10,880 bases of DNA, taken from an uncultured Cryomorphaceae bacterium (lineage in GTDB: Bacteria > Bacteroidota > Bacteroidia > Flavobacteriales > Schleiferiaceae). Below, piece by piece: positions 1 to 7,070 of this stretch. Position numbers and translations under genes: made by a program. Each line of letters starts with the position of its first letter. Position 1 is the stretch's first letter. The stretch lies in contig CALCFH010000191.1 in assembly GCA_937900215.1 (NCBI GenBank), positions 1-10,880 on the forward strand. Direction: 5' to 3'. Under the pieces are notes generated by a model. It did not search any database, was not told where the DNA came from, and was given only the letters and a program-made list of their open reading frames with translations.

Positions 1-1829
1 TCGGATATAGGCTGACCATTCAATAAGCGTTCAACAATGCCTTCATCGGTTTCAATTAAGATGGGCTGAGCATCGTAATTCAATCCGTTTTCGAAAATAT
101 TATAGGGCGTATACACTACGCCAATGCCCTCTTCGGTGCCAATCCAGATTTCACCGTCTTGATCTTCGGCCATAGCGGTTACAACCAAGCCAGGCAAATT
201 GCCAGTGCCTGATACTCCGTTTAGTATGCCCACTTTATTGTTTGGAATAGCTTCTTCAAAAACAATAATTCCGGCATTGCGGGTCTGTATCCAGACTTGA
301 TTCTCAGAGGTATACAAAATATCTCGAATACTCACAGAGTTTCCACCTGCCGCTCCTAGGCTAAAATTTTTCCAACTACCATCCGATCTACGCACCACTA
401 AAGGATTGTCTGTAAGGGCATTGGTCATCCACAAATTCCCATCCGGATCGAATGTAGAACCTCCAATCAAATACACACTGTCTGCATTGCCATTTACTTT
501 TTGAATGGCCCCATTTGAGTTTTGTGAGGTATAGATATTTCTAACTGAACCATTTAGTATTTCAACCAATCCGCTGCCCCAGGTAGACATAAAATAGTGC
601 TCAGCGTTCACTGGGTCTATAGAAATATGCAGCACATCTCTAATTTCAGACAAGCCCTCGGGGTCTACTCTAGACCAAGTATCTGTGCCATTGTATCTAA
701 ATGCGCCATCGTTGTTAAATGTACTTTGCCATGCATCTGAAACCCCACCTGCCGCCGTGTAAATATTTCTTCCCCTGGTGGTTATGTGAAAAAAGTTATT
801 AGTAAACGGCCCTTGTGGAAAAATTATCTGATTGTAGAATAAATCGAAATTTCGAACCAATCCCAAAGTATTATCGGCAATCCAAAAGCGTTGAGATGCC
901 AGGTTAAAAGAAGCTTTACGAGGAGAGAAATCCTTTAGATCGTCTGCATTAACCGATACGTTTTGGATGGGTTGAAGCTGGCTGTTATACAATACCGCAT
1001 TAAAAATTGAAACCACTTCTAATCCGCTTGAACCCGCCTCTACCTCATACACCCTACCATTATTCGGTCCTAGCAGTGGCGTTCGCGTGCCATTCTCAAC
1101 CACATAAATAGAGTCTACATCTGGGTCAAGTGTTTCTACCGCATAAATCACTTTGCCTTCAAAAAAAGTCATGTGCTTTATTGCCCGCTTGTGCGCGCCT
1201 GCCAGTGGGGTCCAAACACCAAAAAACCGCAAGGGATCTGATAATCGGGCAGTAAGTAGACCTTCTTCCGTGGCTGCATAAATTCGGTTAGATGCTCTAT
1301 CGGCCCACACTGCGCTAACCTTAATCTGTCCGCCATCCGATGCAATAAAATAGGTGTCTCTAAAAAATCCAGTTTTTAAATCAAGAACGACAATGCCAAA
1401 ATCACAGGCAAAAAAGACTGAATCGCCAAAAGCTTGAGAATAATTGATGGCTTTACTTCCAAAAACACCCGTATTCCGTTTAATGTCAGAAAAGTTGGTT
1501 GTAATTCCAGATGAGGGCTCATAAATGTCAACGTTACCAGAAGCATAAGCAATAACCAAATCTTTTCTCTTAGAATTATAGGTAATGTCTGAGATGTCAA
1601 AATCACTTAGTCCGTTTATTTTAGTGAGCTTGCGAACACTAAAGTCTGCATCAGAATAAATGAATACACCCTGTTCTGTAGATACATACACCTCGTCGCC
1701 ATTGTGCACCACATCTCGGGCAGAACGAAAACTAAGGTGGTCTATCCACAGTCCTTCTTGGGCGCTTATGCTTCTCGAGAACATGCATGAGAGGCCTAAA
1801 AATAAGGGGAGAAAATATTTTTTTTGCAT
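1..1829 (-). CDS. porZ: PorZ-like type IX secretion attachment-complex beta-propeller protein (3' end beyond window)
   Basis: The minus strand is open from an ATG at 1829-1827 to the window edge, giving about 609 residues without a stop. It begins with a signal peptide (MQKKYFLPLF, hydrophobic to about residue 15, likely cleaved after A23). A long series of two-component-regulator-type propeller blades follows, with recurrent patterns such as GVFIYSD, WIADNTLGLVR, STWGSGLVEI, LWMTNALTDNPLVVRR, VWIQTRNAGIIVF and EIWIGTEEGIGVVY. The WIGT.EGIGV-NPxxxF-DAQPILIE order near the end is what I know from PorZ, which in Porphyromonas forms the PorU-V-Q-Z complex that attaches T9SS cargo to anionic LPS at the outer membrane. 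PorZ is usually about 750-800 residues, so roughly 150-190 residues, including the last blades and the C-terminal T9SS signal domain, are missing here. This is truncation by the window and not a lesion. It is transcribed divergently from the glycosyltransferase, with a good -7 element 29 bp upstream of the start codon. A generic two-component-regulator propeller protein is the alternative. Confidence 0.88.
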   Translation of the reverse strand, partial: MQKKYFLPLFLGLSCMFSRSISAQEGLWIDHLSFRSARDVVHNGDEVYVSTEQGVFIYSDADFSVRKLTKINGLSDFDISDITYNSKRKDLVIAYASGNVDIYEPSSGITTNFSDIKRNTGVFGSKAINYSQAFGDSVFFACDFGIVVLDLKTGFFRDTYFIASDGGQIKVSAVWADRASNRIYAATEEGLLTARLSDPLRFFGVWTPLAGAHKRAIKHMTFFEGKVIYAVETLDPDVDSIYVVENGTRTPLLGPNNGRVYEVEAGSSGLEVVSIFNAVLYNSQLQPIQNVSVNADDLKDFSPRKASFNLASQRFWIADNTLGLVRNFDLFYNQIIFPQGPFTNNFFHITTRGRNIYTAAGGVSDAWQSTFNNDGAFRYNGTDTWSRVDPEGLSEIRDVLHISIDPVNAEHYFMSTWGSGLVEILNGSVRNIYTSQNSNGAIQKVNGNADSVYLIGGSTFDPDGNLWMTNALTDNPLVVRRSDGSWKNFSLGAAGGNSVSIRDILYTSENQVWIQTRNAGIIVFEEAIPNNKVGILNGVSGTGNLPGLVVTAMAEDQDGEIWIGTEEGIGVVYTPYNIFENGLNYDAQPILIETDEGIVERLLNGQPIS

Positions 1830-1831
1830 AG

Positions 1832-2599
1832 ATGGCAACGCTTAAACGCTCTGCCTCCAAAGTTATTACTTTGCCCAACGGACACAGCCCCAATAATTCA
1901 TTGAATATCCTCCATCTCATCATACCGGTTCATGCCCCCTCCGCAGGCTGGAGTGCCCTTCTTGAAAGTCGTTGCGAAGAATTGCGCACTTCTGTAAATA
2001 AAAGTGTTGAGATTAAGCCCATTATGGTAGTAGATGGACCCGTTTCTGAGGCTGTAAAAAAAGACATTGATGGTTTCATTTCTAGAGGATGGGAGCTGAT
2101 TTGGCTAGCCGAAAACCAAGGCAAGGGTGAGGCTTTGAGAAGAGGAACCCTGCGCATTGACAGTGGATTTATGCTCTTTACCGATGTAGACATGCCCTAT
2201 TCTTGCGCTAGCATGCAGGCCATTATTGCTTCATTATTGGAGGGAGCCGATGTTGTTTTTGGAAAGAGAAATAAAAAGTACTTACAGGCCTTGCCCTTGC
2301 AGCGCAGGCTCATCTCCTCGCTCTTAAAGTTATTCAATAAACGGCTTTTAAGGCTTAAACATCCCGACACCCAATGCGGATTAAAAGGCTTTAGTCTGAA
2401 GGGAATGGAATGCCTCTTGGCTACAAAAACCAAAAGTTTTAGTTTCGATATTGAGCTCGCTCTTTTGGCCTCCAAGAAAAAAGAAATCTGCTGGCAGGCC
2501 GTAGATGTTGAGTTGAGAGAAGGTATTGTCTTTAGAGAAATGAACCTTGCCGTTTTAAAACATGAACTTCGTAATCTGTGGGAGATAATCAAAAAATAG
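1832..2599 (+). CDS. GT2-family glycosyltransferase, polyprenyl-phosphate-sugar synthase type
   Basis: A GT-A fold enzyme likely to transfer a sugar from a nucleotide-sugar to a polyprenyl phosphate on the cytoplasmic side of the inner membrane. In order it shows the first strand LHLIIPVHAPS (27-37), MVVDG ending the UDP-binding strand (66-69 plus G70), NQGKGEALRRG (95-105, the KGxAxRxG motif of dolichyl-phosphate glucose/mannose synthases), the metal-binding TDVDMPYS (117-124, DxD at 118-120), DTQCGLKGF (179-187, very close to the DTQCGxK motif of Alg5-type enzymes) and FDIEL (205-209). At 255 residues it lacks the C-terminal membrane helices of CsbB or GtrB types, so it should be soluble or peripheral. 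The ATG at 1832 is only 2 bp from the porZ ATG, and residues 1-23 precede the conserved fold. A TTG at 1901 (codon 24) is a credible alternative start. The 3' end overlaps the YfhO-like gene by 22 bp, which suggests translational coupling. The sugar donor cannot be read from the sequence. Confidence 0.85.
   Translation: MATLKRSASKVITLPNGHSPNNSLNILHLIIPVHAPSAGWSALLESRCEELRTSVNKSVEIKPIMVVDGPVSEAVKKDIDGFISRGWELIWLAENQGKGEALRRGTLRIDSGFMLFTDVDMPYSCASMQAIIASLLEGADVVFGKRNKKYLQALPLQRRLISSLLKLFNKRLLRLKHPDTQCGLKGFSLKGMECLLATKTKSFSFDIELALLASKKKEICWQAVDVELREGIVFREMNLAVLKHELRNLWEIIKK
1858..1865 (-). promoter_or_regulatory. Putative -7 element of the porZ promoter
   Basis: Read on the minus strand this is TAACTTTG, an exact match to the Bacteroidota -7 consensus TAnnTTTG. 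It sits 28 bases upstream of the porZ ATG, which would give a leader of about 20 nt. The nearest upstream TTG (minus strand, 1893-1891) is 25 bp away, somewhat longer than the usual spacing, so the -33 part is weak. The element lies inside the longest version of the divergent glycosyltransferase frame. Confidence 0.5.
1858..1873. repeat. Inverted repeat with back-to-back -7-like elements between divergent genes
   Basis: The arms CAAAGT (1858-1863) and ACTTTG (1868-1873) are perfect inverted copies around a 4-base spacer, TATT. Read leftward the repeat contains TAACTTTG, an exact TAnnTTTG. Read rightward it contains TTACTTTG (1866-1873), one mismatch from the consensus. It can therefore be read as overlapping divergent promoters for porZ and the glycosyltransferase, or as a small operator. 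Six-base arms also occur by chance, so the assignment rests mainly on position. Confidence 0.35.
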
Positions 2600-5346
2600 G
2601 CTTTCATCCTCTCGGAAAATGGGCTTTGATCTTGCTTCCTCTTCTTGCCTATTGGCCTATTAGCAGCCTGCAGCAGAGCTTAAAATGGGATATGATTGAC
2701 ACCCTCCTTCCTTGGAGGCACTATATGTCTGAATGCCTTCGGAATGGCTACTTTCCTTTTTGGCTGCCCTTTCAGCAAGGCGGATATCCTCTTCATGCCG
2801 ATGTGCGCTCTACATGGAATCCAGAAGCGCTCTTCTCTACTTTCTTTCTTGGAAGAGATATGTACGCCCTACATTTCTCTCTGTTATTCTATTTCATCCT
2901 GGCCGGATTTGGAATGCGGCAGTTCTTAACTAGCCTCGGAAGAAGCTCAAATTCCGCTTTGCTATTCGCACTTGCCTACCCTTTGTGCGGTTATATGGTG
3001 GGTCAAGCGCAAGATATTCCGCGCATCGCCGCCGCTGCCATACTGCCATGGGTGCTTCATTCTTGGTGGAAGATGCGGGCTCATCCAACCGAATTTCGCT
3101 TTCAAGCTGCCTTCGCATTGTGGATGCACTTCATGTTAACCTCAGGCTATCAGGCTCTTGCAATTGTTCTAAATTATCTCCTTCTTTTTCTTTTTTTATC
3201 AGAATTCATCCACTTAAAAAGAAATCGCTCTGCATTGCGCTCCTTATTTCAATCCCACCTAGTTGGCTATTTACTCTTTGTTCTTCTCAGCTTACCCTTG
3301 CTCTATAGCCTATGGGAATCATCGGATTTTGTTGCGCGTTTTAGAGAGGGGGTTTCTATAGACCAAGCCCTCGATTATCCCTTCTCTCCCGCCAGTTTTA
3401 GCTCTTTTTTCTGTCCTTGGTGTATTGATTTAAGTGACCCTTTTTTCGCTACAGACATTAGTATGCGAAATGGCTTTATTGGAATTTTGGTTCTGATTTT
3501 GAGCAGTATAGGTCTCGTATCTGCTTGGAACAATCGAAGAGAGCGCATCCTCCTGCTGGCGGCAGTTCTTTGTGCTACAGCAGCCCTAGGGCATTTTTTA
3601 CCCGTACGCATGTGGCTTTTTAATTGGGTTCCTTTGATGAAGCTCTTTAAAACACCCGCCTACTTTATTCTGCCTTCTATACTCGTACTCTTTGCTTTAG
3701 CGGCTGCCGGTTTTGATCAATTGAAGAATCCGAAACAACTTTTGCCACAGGCCATTTCTCTTGGCTTATTGCTGGCTACCTGCCTTTTCTTAGGTGGATG
3801 GAAATTCGACTTCCATTCTGAAAATGCACTGCTTTCTTTTGCTTCAAGAGCTATGCTACAAGTTGGAATCGCAGCTCTATTTCTTGGACTATATTTTCGT
3901 TGGAGGCGAAAGACATGGCTGGCCCTTTGCGTTCTTCTTGAACTCCTCATCGCTCTGCAAATTCAATTGCCCATTACCGCCACACAACCCAACTCTCCGC
4001 GCACTAAGCAGACTTTCACAGAAATGGCTCCACTGGGTTTTGGACTTCAACCCAATCGCCCCTTGGCAATGAATACTTCAGATGCCTTGGCTTACCAAGA
4101 TTTGTACAGAAACAATGCCCTTTTTTCTAAACGGGTTTCTTTAGAAGGATTCAACTCTTTCTATTTCGATTCACTTTCGCAATTGGAAAAAGACAGCTCG
4201 GGCTATCATAGCCTTACCGAAAATCCGCTTTGTTGGCTACCCAAGGCGCAAATTGATAAAAACAGTCAGCGAAAAAAGCAGCATCAATTCTGGACCGATG
4301 ACAATCGGCAAATCTCATTTATAAAATCAAAGGAAGATTACGTCGAATTAAATCGCTTAAATCCAGAAACGATTGAAATAAAGGCCTCCGTTCAGGAATC
4401 TGGCGTTCTCTGCCTGAGTCAGACAAACTATCCTGGTTGGGAAGTGCGGGTAAATGGAGTGACAATGGAGATTCTAGCTGTAAACACGGGTTTTATGGGG
4501 GTTCTATTGGAAAGTGGTGTGTCAACAGTAGAGTTCAAATTCAATCCGGTTCGCACCAAAATCGCACTCTTAATTTCATCCATTCTATGGATTACCCTCT
4601 TGCTGCTTGTGGCCATTCCCCTTCTAGGGTATCAAAAAGTACTTGGCATTTTTACCTTTCTTATTGTTTCTGGGGTGGGTATACGCTATGCATATTCTAC
4701 TAAAATGAATACGCGGATTGAGCTAGCCCATGATTTTGAAGCTGAGATTGAAAAAGGAGAGGCTGAAGTTTGGATTGTCTCCGAAGATCTTTCTTTGTTT
4801 GCAGGTAAGCTAGCTTCCAATGCAATAAAAGATTGGACAAGCGCTGAAGATCTGTTTGATATTCTTCCAAGCGCTAATGAAAGCAGACAGGATACCTTGC
4901 TTTACTTCAACGGCTCTGCCCGATATCTAGACTCTAGAGCTACTTTGATTCAGACTCTCTATCCAGAATTAATAAAAGAAAATGCACGCTCTTCATACAG
5001 TTGGCAGAAACGCTATAGAAAAGTTGCCCTCAAAGTGGAAGAAAAACAATTTAATTTATCTGAAATAGAGTTTACGGCTATAGAAAGTTGGAAGATTGAA
5101 GAGGAGAAAGATCGCATCGCTATGGTTAGAGGAGAACTGCAAGGCGAAACCAAAGGAAAATTGGTTATTCACTGGAAAAGAGGAGGTAAAACCCAAGAAT
5201 GGTATGGAAAATCTTTTGATGGAAAGGCAGAAATAAAAATGGCGTTAGCCGCTCGATTCAAAAAAGGAGATGAGGTTGAAATATACTATTGGAATATAAA
5301 TACCGAAGATAATGGTATGCTTAAAACTCAGTCGGGTCTGTATTAA
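2578..5346 (+). CDS. YfhO-like GT-C membrane glycosyltransferase with C-terminal extracytoplasmic extension
   Basis: A 922-residue polytopic membrane protein starting at a GTG inside the end of the preceding gene. A first transmembrane helix (about 14-30) is followed by an extracytoplasmic loop rich in conserved-looking residues: WDMIDTLLPWR (37-47, Asp38 and Asp41), FPFW and GGYPLHAD (68-75). This matches the first loop of GT-C enzymes, where a catalytic Asp usually lies. About ten further helices run to about residue 450. A soluble segment then contains NYPGWEVRVNG (617-627) and a beta-rich stretch ending in FKFNP (about 656-660), the hallmark end of YfhO-family proteins (Pfam YfhO). Two more helices (661-683, about 687-706) lead into a 215-residue charged tail predicted to be periplasmic. 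In Bacillus, YfhO uses the undecaprenyl-phosphate-sugar made by the GT2 enzyme CsbB to glycosylate lipoteichoic acid. By analogy this protein would use the product of the overlapping GT2. The acceptor is unknown, since Bacteroidota lack lipoteichoic acid. Confidence 0.82.
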   Translation: MGDNQKIGFHPLGKWALILLPLLAYWPISSLQQSLKWDMIDTLLPWRHYMSECLRNGYFPFWLPFQQGGYPLHADVRSTWNPEALFSTFFLGRDMYALHFSLLFYFILAGFGMRQFLTSLGRSSNSALLFALAYPLCGYMVGQAQDIPRIAAAAILPWVLHSWWKMRAHPTEFRFQAAFALWMHFMLTSGYQALAIVLNYLLLFLFLSEFIHLKRNRSALRSLFQSHLVGYLLFVLLSLPLLYSLWESSDFVARFREGVSIDQALDYPFSPASFSSFFCPWCIDLSDPFFATDISMRNGFIGILVLILSSIGLVSAWNNRRERILLLAAVLCATAALGHFLPVRMWLFNWVPLMKLFKTPAYFILPSILVLFALAAAGFDQLKNPKQLLPQAISLGLLLATCLFLGGWKFDFHSENALLSFASRAMLQVGIAALFLGLYFRWRRKTWLALCVLLELLIALQIQLPITATQPNSPRTKQTFTEMAPLGFGLQPNRPLAMNTSDALAYQDLYRNNALFSKRVSLEGFNSFYFDSLSQLEKDSSGYHSLTENPLCWLPKAQIDKNSQRKKQHQFWTDDNRQISFIKSKEDYVELNRLNPETIEIKASVQESGVLCLSQTNYPGWEVRVNGVTMEILAVNTGFMGVLLESGVSTVEFKFNPVRTKIALLISSILWITLLLLVAIPLLGYQKVLGIFTFLIVSGVGIRYAYSTKMNTRIELAHDFEAEIEKGEAEVWIVSEDLSLFAGKLASNAIKDWTSAEDLFDILPSANESRQDTLLYFNGSARYLDSRATLIQTLYPELIKENARSSYSWQKRYRKVALKVEEKQFNLSEIEFTAIESWKIEEEKDRIAMVRGELQGETKGKLVIHWKRGGKTQEWYGKSFDGKAEIKMALAARFKKGDEVEIYYWNINTEDNGMLKTQSGLY

Positions 5347-5366
5347 AAGGCTCAAAGGTTATTCGT

Positions 5367-5374
5367 TACTTTTG
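5367..5374 (+). promoter_or_regulatory. Putative -7 promoter element upstream of the RicT-like gene
   Basis: TACTTTTG matches the Bacteroidota TAnnTTTG consensus exactly and lies in the 76 bp gap between the YfhO-like gene and the RicT-like gene. It would start transcription near 5380 and leave a leader of roughly 40 nt ending in an A-rich stretch (GTAGAAATAG) before the ATG. No good TTG is present at the expected -33 distance, so this is a partial match. It would separate the glycosylation pair from the ricT-gldH-pbp1A unit. Confidence 0.45.
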
Positions 5375-5422
5375 GAATCGTGTTCGCAAAGAACCTTAAC
5401 CTTACAATCCCAGTAGAAATAG

Positions 5423-6607
5423 ATGTCGTGTACAAGTTGTAGCAGCGGAGGAGGATTGCCCAAAGGATGTAGAAGTAATGGCAGCTGTGGAACCACAGGC
5501 TGCACGCCATATCCAGTCTTCGACTGGCTTTCAAATATGAAACTTCCCGATGGTCAAAAGCCTTTCGATATAGTAGAAGTCCGCTTTAAAAACGGAAGAA
5601 AAGATTTTTATCACAACCATAGAGAGCTGGCCTTAGTGCCGGGTGAAACCATTGCCTTAGATACCAATCCAGGATTTGATGTTGGAACGGTAAGCATGGT
5701 AGGTGAACTCGTTCGCCTTCAACTCAAGAAAAAAGCCATTCTCAGCAACACGGAGTATCCAAAAATCCTTAGAAAAACCAGTCAAAAGGATCTAGACCAA
5801 TGGAAACAAGCGTATGACAAAGAGCATGAAACCATGGTTAAAGCCAGAGAAATAGCATCAGAGCAAAAGCTTGAGATGAAAATCTCGGATGTGGAATATC
5901 AGGCCGACGGCTCCAAGGCGGTTTTTTATTACACTGCTGAAAATAGGGTGGATTTTCGGCAACTCATTCGCGATTATGCTTCGGCTTTTCATATTCGGGT
6001 AGAAATGCGTCAGATTGGGTTTAGGCAAGAAGCGGCCAGAGTAGGCGGAATTGGAAGTTGTGGAAGAGAGCTATGTTGCACCTCTTGGTTAAGCGATTTC
6101 CGTTCGGTAAGTACTTCTGCTGCACGATATCAACAACTAGCCTTGAATCCACAAAAGCTTGCAGGACAATGCGGTAAGTTGAAATGTTGCCTGAACTATG
6201 AATTAGACACCTATCTAGAAGCGGTGAAAGGATTTCCTGATACTTCTAAAAAACTGCATACAGAAAAGGGTTTAGCCACTTTTATGAAGATGGACATTTT
6301 TAAGGGTTTTCTTTGGTATGCCTACAAAGAAGACATGATAAATTGGATAAAGCTGAAGGCTGACGACGTAAATGAAATACTTGCCAAGAATAAGAAGGGA
6401 GAGAAAATTGCCGATCTCAGCAGCTACGCTTTGCAAGAAGAACTAAAAGAGAATAAAACCGTTAGCACAGAAATTGTTGCCGTTGAACAAGACGATATCA
6501 ACCGTTTCGATGCTAAGAAATCCAACCCAAAAAGGCGGAATAATAGGAATAAGAATAAAGCAAGAACTCCCAATAGTCAATCCCCACGCAATAAAAATGC
6601 GAAATAA
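5423..6607 (+). CDS. RicT-like PSP1-domain protein
   Basis: A 394-residue cytoplasmic protein of the PSP1/YaaT (RicT) family. The N-terminus is cysteine-rich (Cys at 3, 6, 16, 22 and 27). The core has IVEVRFKNGRKDFYHN near residues 50-65, a central helical linker (about 110-155), then VEYQADGSKAVFYYTAENRVDFRQLIRD leading into the family signature: GSCGRELCC (Cys213, 218, 219) and AGQCGKLKCCLNYE (Cys250, 255, 256). In Bacillus subtilis RicT works with RicA and RicF in an Fe-S-containing complex that affects RNase Y-dependent mRNA maturation, competence, sporulation and biofilm formation. The conserved cysteines are all present here, so cluster binding is plausible. The last ~30 residues are a Lys/Arg/Asn-rich basic tail, possibly for nucleic-acid contact (inference). 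Its role in Bacteroidota is not known to me, so no symbol is given. The stop overlaps the start of gldH by 11 bp, so the two are probably co-translated. Confidence 0.88.
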   Translation: MSCTSCSSGGGLPKGCRSNGSCGTTGCTPYPVFDWLSNMKLPDGQKPFDIVEVRFKNGRKDFYHNHRELALVPGETIALDTNPGFDVGTVSMVGELVRLQLKKKAILSNTEYPKILRKTSQKDLDQWKQAYDKEHETMVKAREIASEQKLEMKISDVEYQADGSKAVFYYTAENRVDFRQLIRDYASAFHIRVEMRQIGFRQEAARVGGIGSCGRELCCTSWLSDFRSVSTSAARYQQLALNPQKLAGQCGKLKCCLNYELDTYLEAVKGFPDTSKKLHTEKGLATFMKMDIFKGFLWYAYKEDMINWIKLKADDVNEILAKNKKGEKIADLSSYALQEELKENKTVSTEIVAVEQDDINRFDAKKSNPKRRNNRNKNKARTPNSQSPRNKNAK

Positions 6608-7070
6608 GCTGCTCATATTTTTGAGTCTTTTTCTATTTCAGTCTTGCGATTCTGAACGCATTGTTTACGAAGAATTTTCTGGTCCAGAGTCTGTGGCTTG
6701 GGCGGCGCATACACCAATAGAACTTTCTTTTGAACAAGAGGCCAATGAGAATACGTACGAAGTAATCATGCACATTCGGCACAATCAATCGTATCCATTC
6801 TCTAACTTATTCTTGTTTAGAGAGGTATATTATGAAGGCAGAAGGCAATTTGGAGACACCATGGAGATTCAGCTAGCAGATGCATACGGTCGATGGCATG
6901 GCAAAGGAATAGGATCCATTAAACAACTCGACTTTCCATATAAACGCAGTTTGATGAAGTTGGATGGATTAGGGAAATACAGTTTTGTCTTTAGCCATGG
7001 TATGCGATCTGAAACCTTGGAAGGAATTGAATCTATTGGTTTGACATTTAAGAATGTAGCATCAGAATGA
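6597..7070 (+). CDS. gldH: GldH-type gliding motility lipoprotein
   Basis: A 157-residue lipoprotein. The chosen ATG (6597) gives a clean type II signal peptide, MRNKLLIFLSLFLFQSC, with the lipidated Cys at residue 17. A longer in-frame start at 6474 would put over 40 polar residues encoded within the RicT-like gene in front of it and is rejected. The mature protein has the features I associate with GldH: an early aromatic/acidic stretch (VYEEFSGPESVAW), YEVIMHIRHNQSYPFSNLFLF, a DTMEIQLADAYGRWHGKGIGSIKQ-like region split over two strands, and a C-terminal GIESIGLTFKN strand. In Flavobacterium johnsoniae GldH is needed for gliding, and gldH mutants are phage-resistant and chitin-utilisation deficient, in line with a link to T9SS. 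It lies between a RicT-like gene and a class A PBP gene, an order I recall for gldH in this phylum. It ends in an ATGA overlap with the next gene. Confidence 0.87.
   Translation: MRNKLLIFLSLFLFQSCDSERIVYEEFSGPESVAWAAHTPIELSFEQEANENTYEVIMHIRHNQSYPFSNLFLFREVYYEGRRQFGDTMEIQLADAYGRWHGKGIGSIKQLDFPYKRSLMKLDGLGKYSFVFSHGMRSETLEGIESIGLTFKNVASE

Noticed and set aside
1376..1606. Short separate minus-strand frame of 76 residues
   Set aside because: It lies in a different frame from the long porZ frame that covers it, has no domain and no start context; an out-of-frame shadow.
1..1829. porZ as a pseudogene because no stop is found
   Set aside because: The frame is uninterrupted up to the edge and the missing part matches what would lie outside the window.
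2197..2607. 136-residue minus-strand frame opposite the glycosyltransferase
   Set aside because: It lies fully antisense to a gene with clear GT2 motifs and shows no recognisable features of its own.
5355..5397. AAGGTT ... AACCTT inverted repeat in the gap before the RicT-like gene, as a terminator or operator
   Set aside because: The arms are only 6 bp with a 31-base loop and no T-run follows; too weak, and it brackets the promoter-like element without a clear pattern.
6474..6596. Longer start for gldH at 6474
   Set aside because: It would add 41 polar residues encoded inside the RicT-like gene and destroy the lipoprotein signal peptide; the ATG at 6597 gives a proper signal and the usual GldH length.
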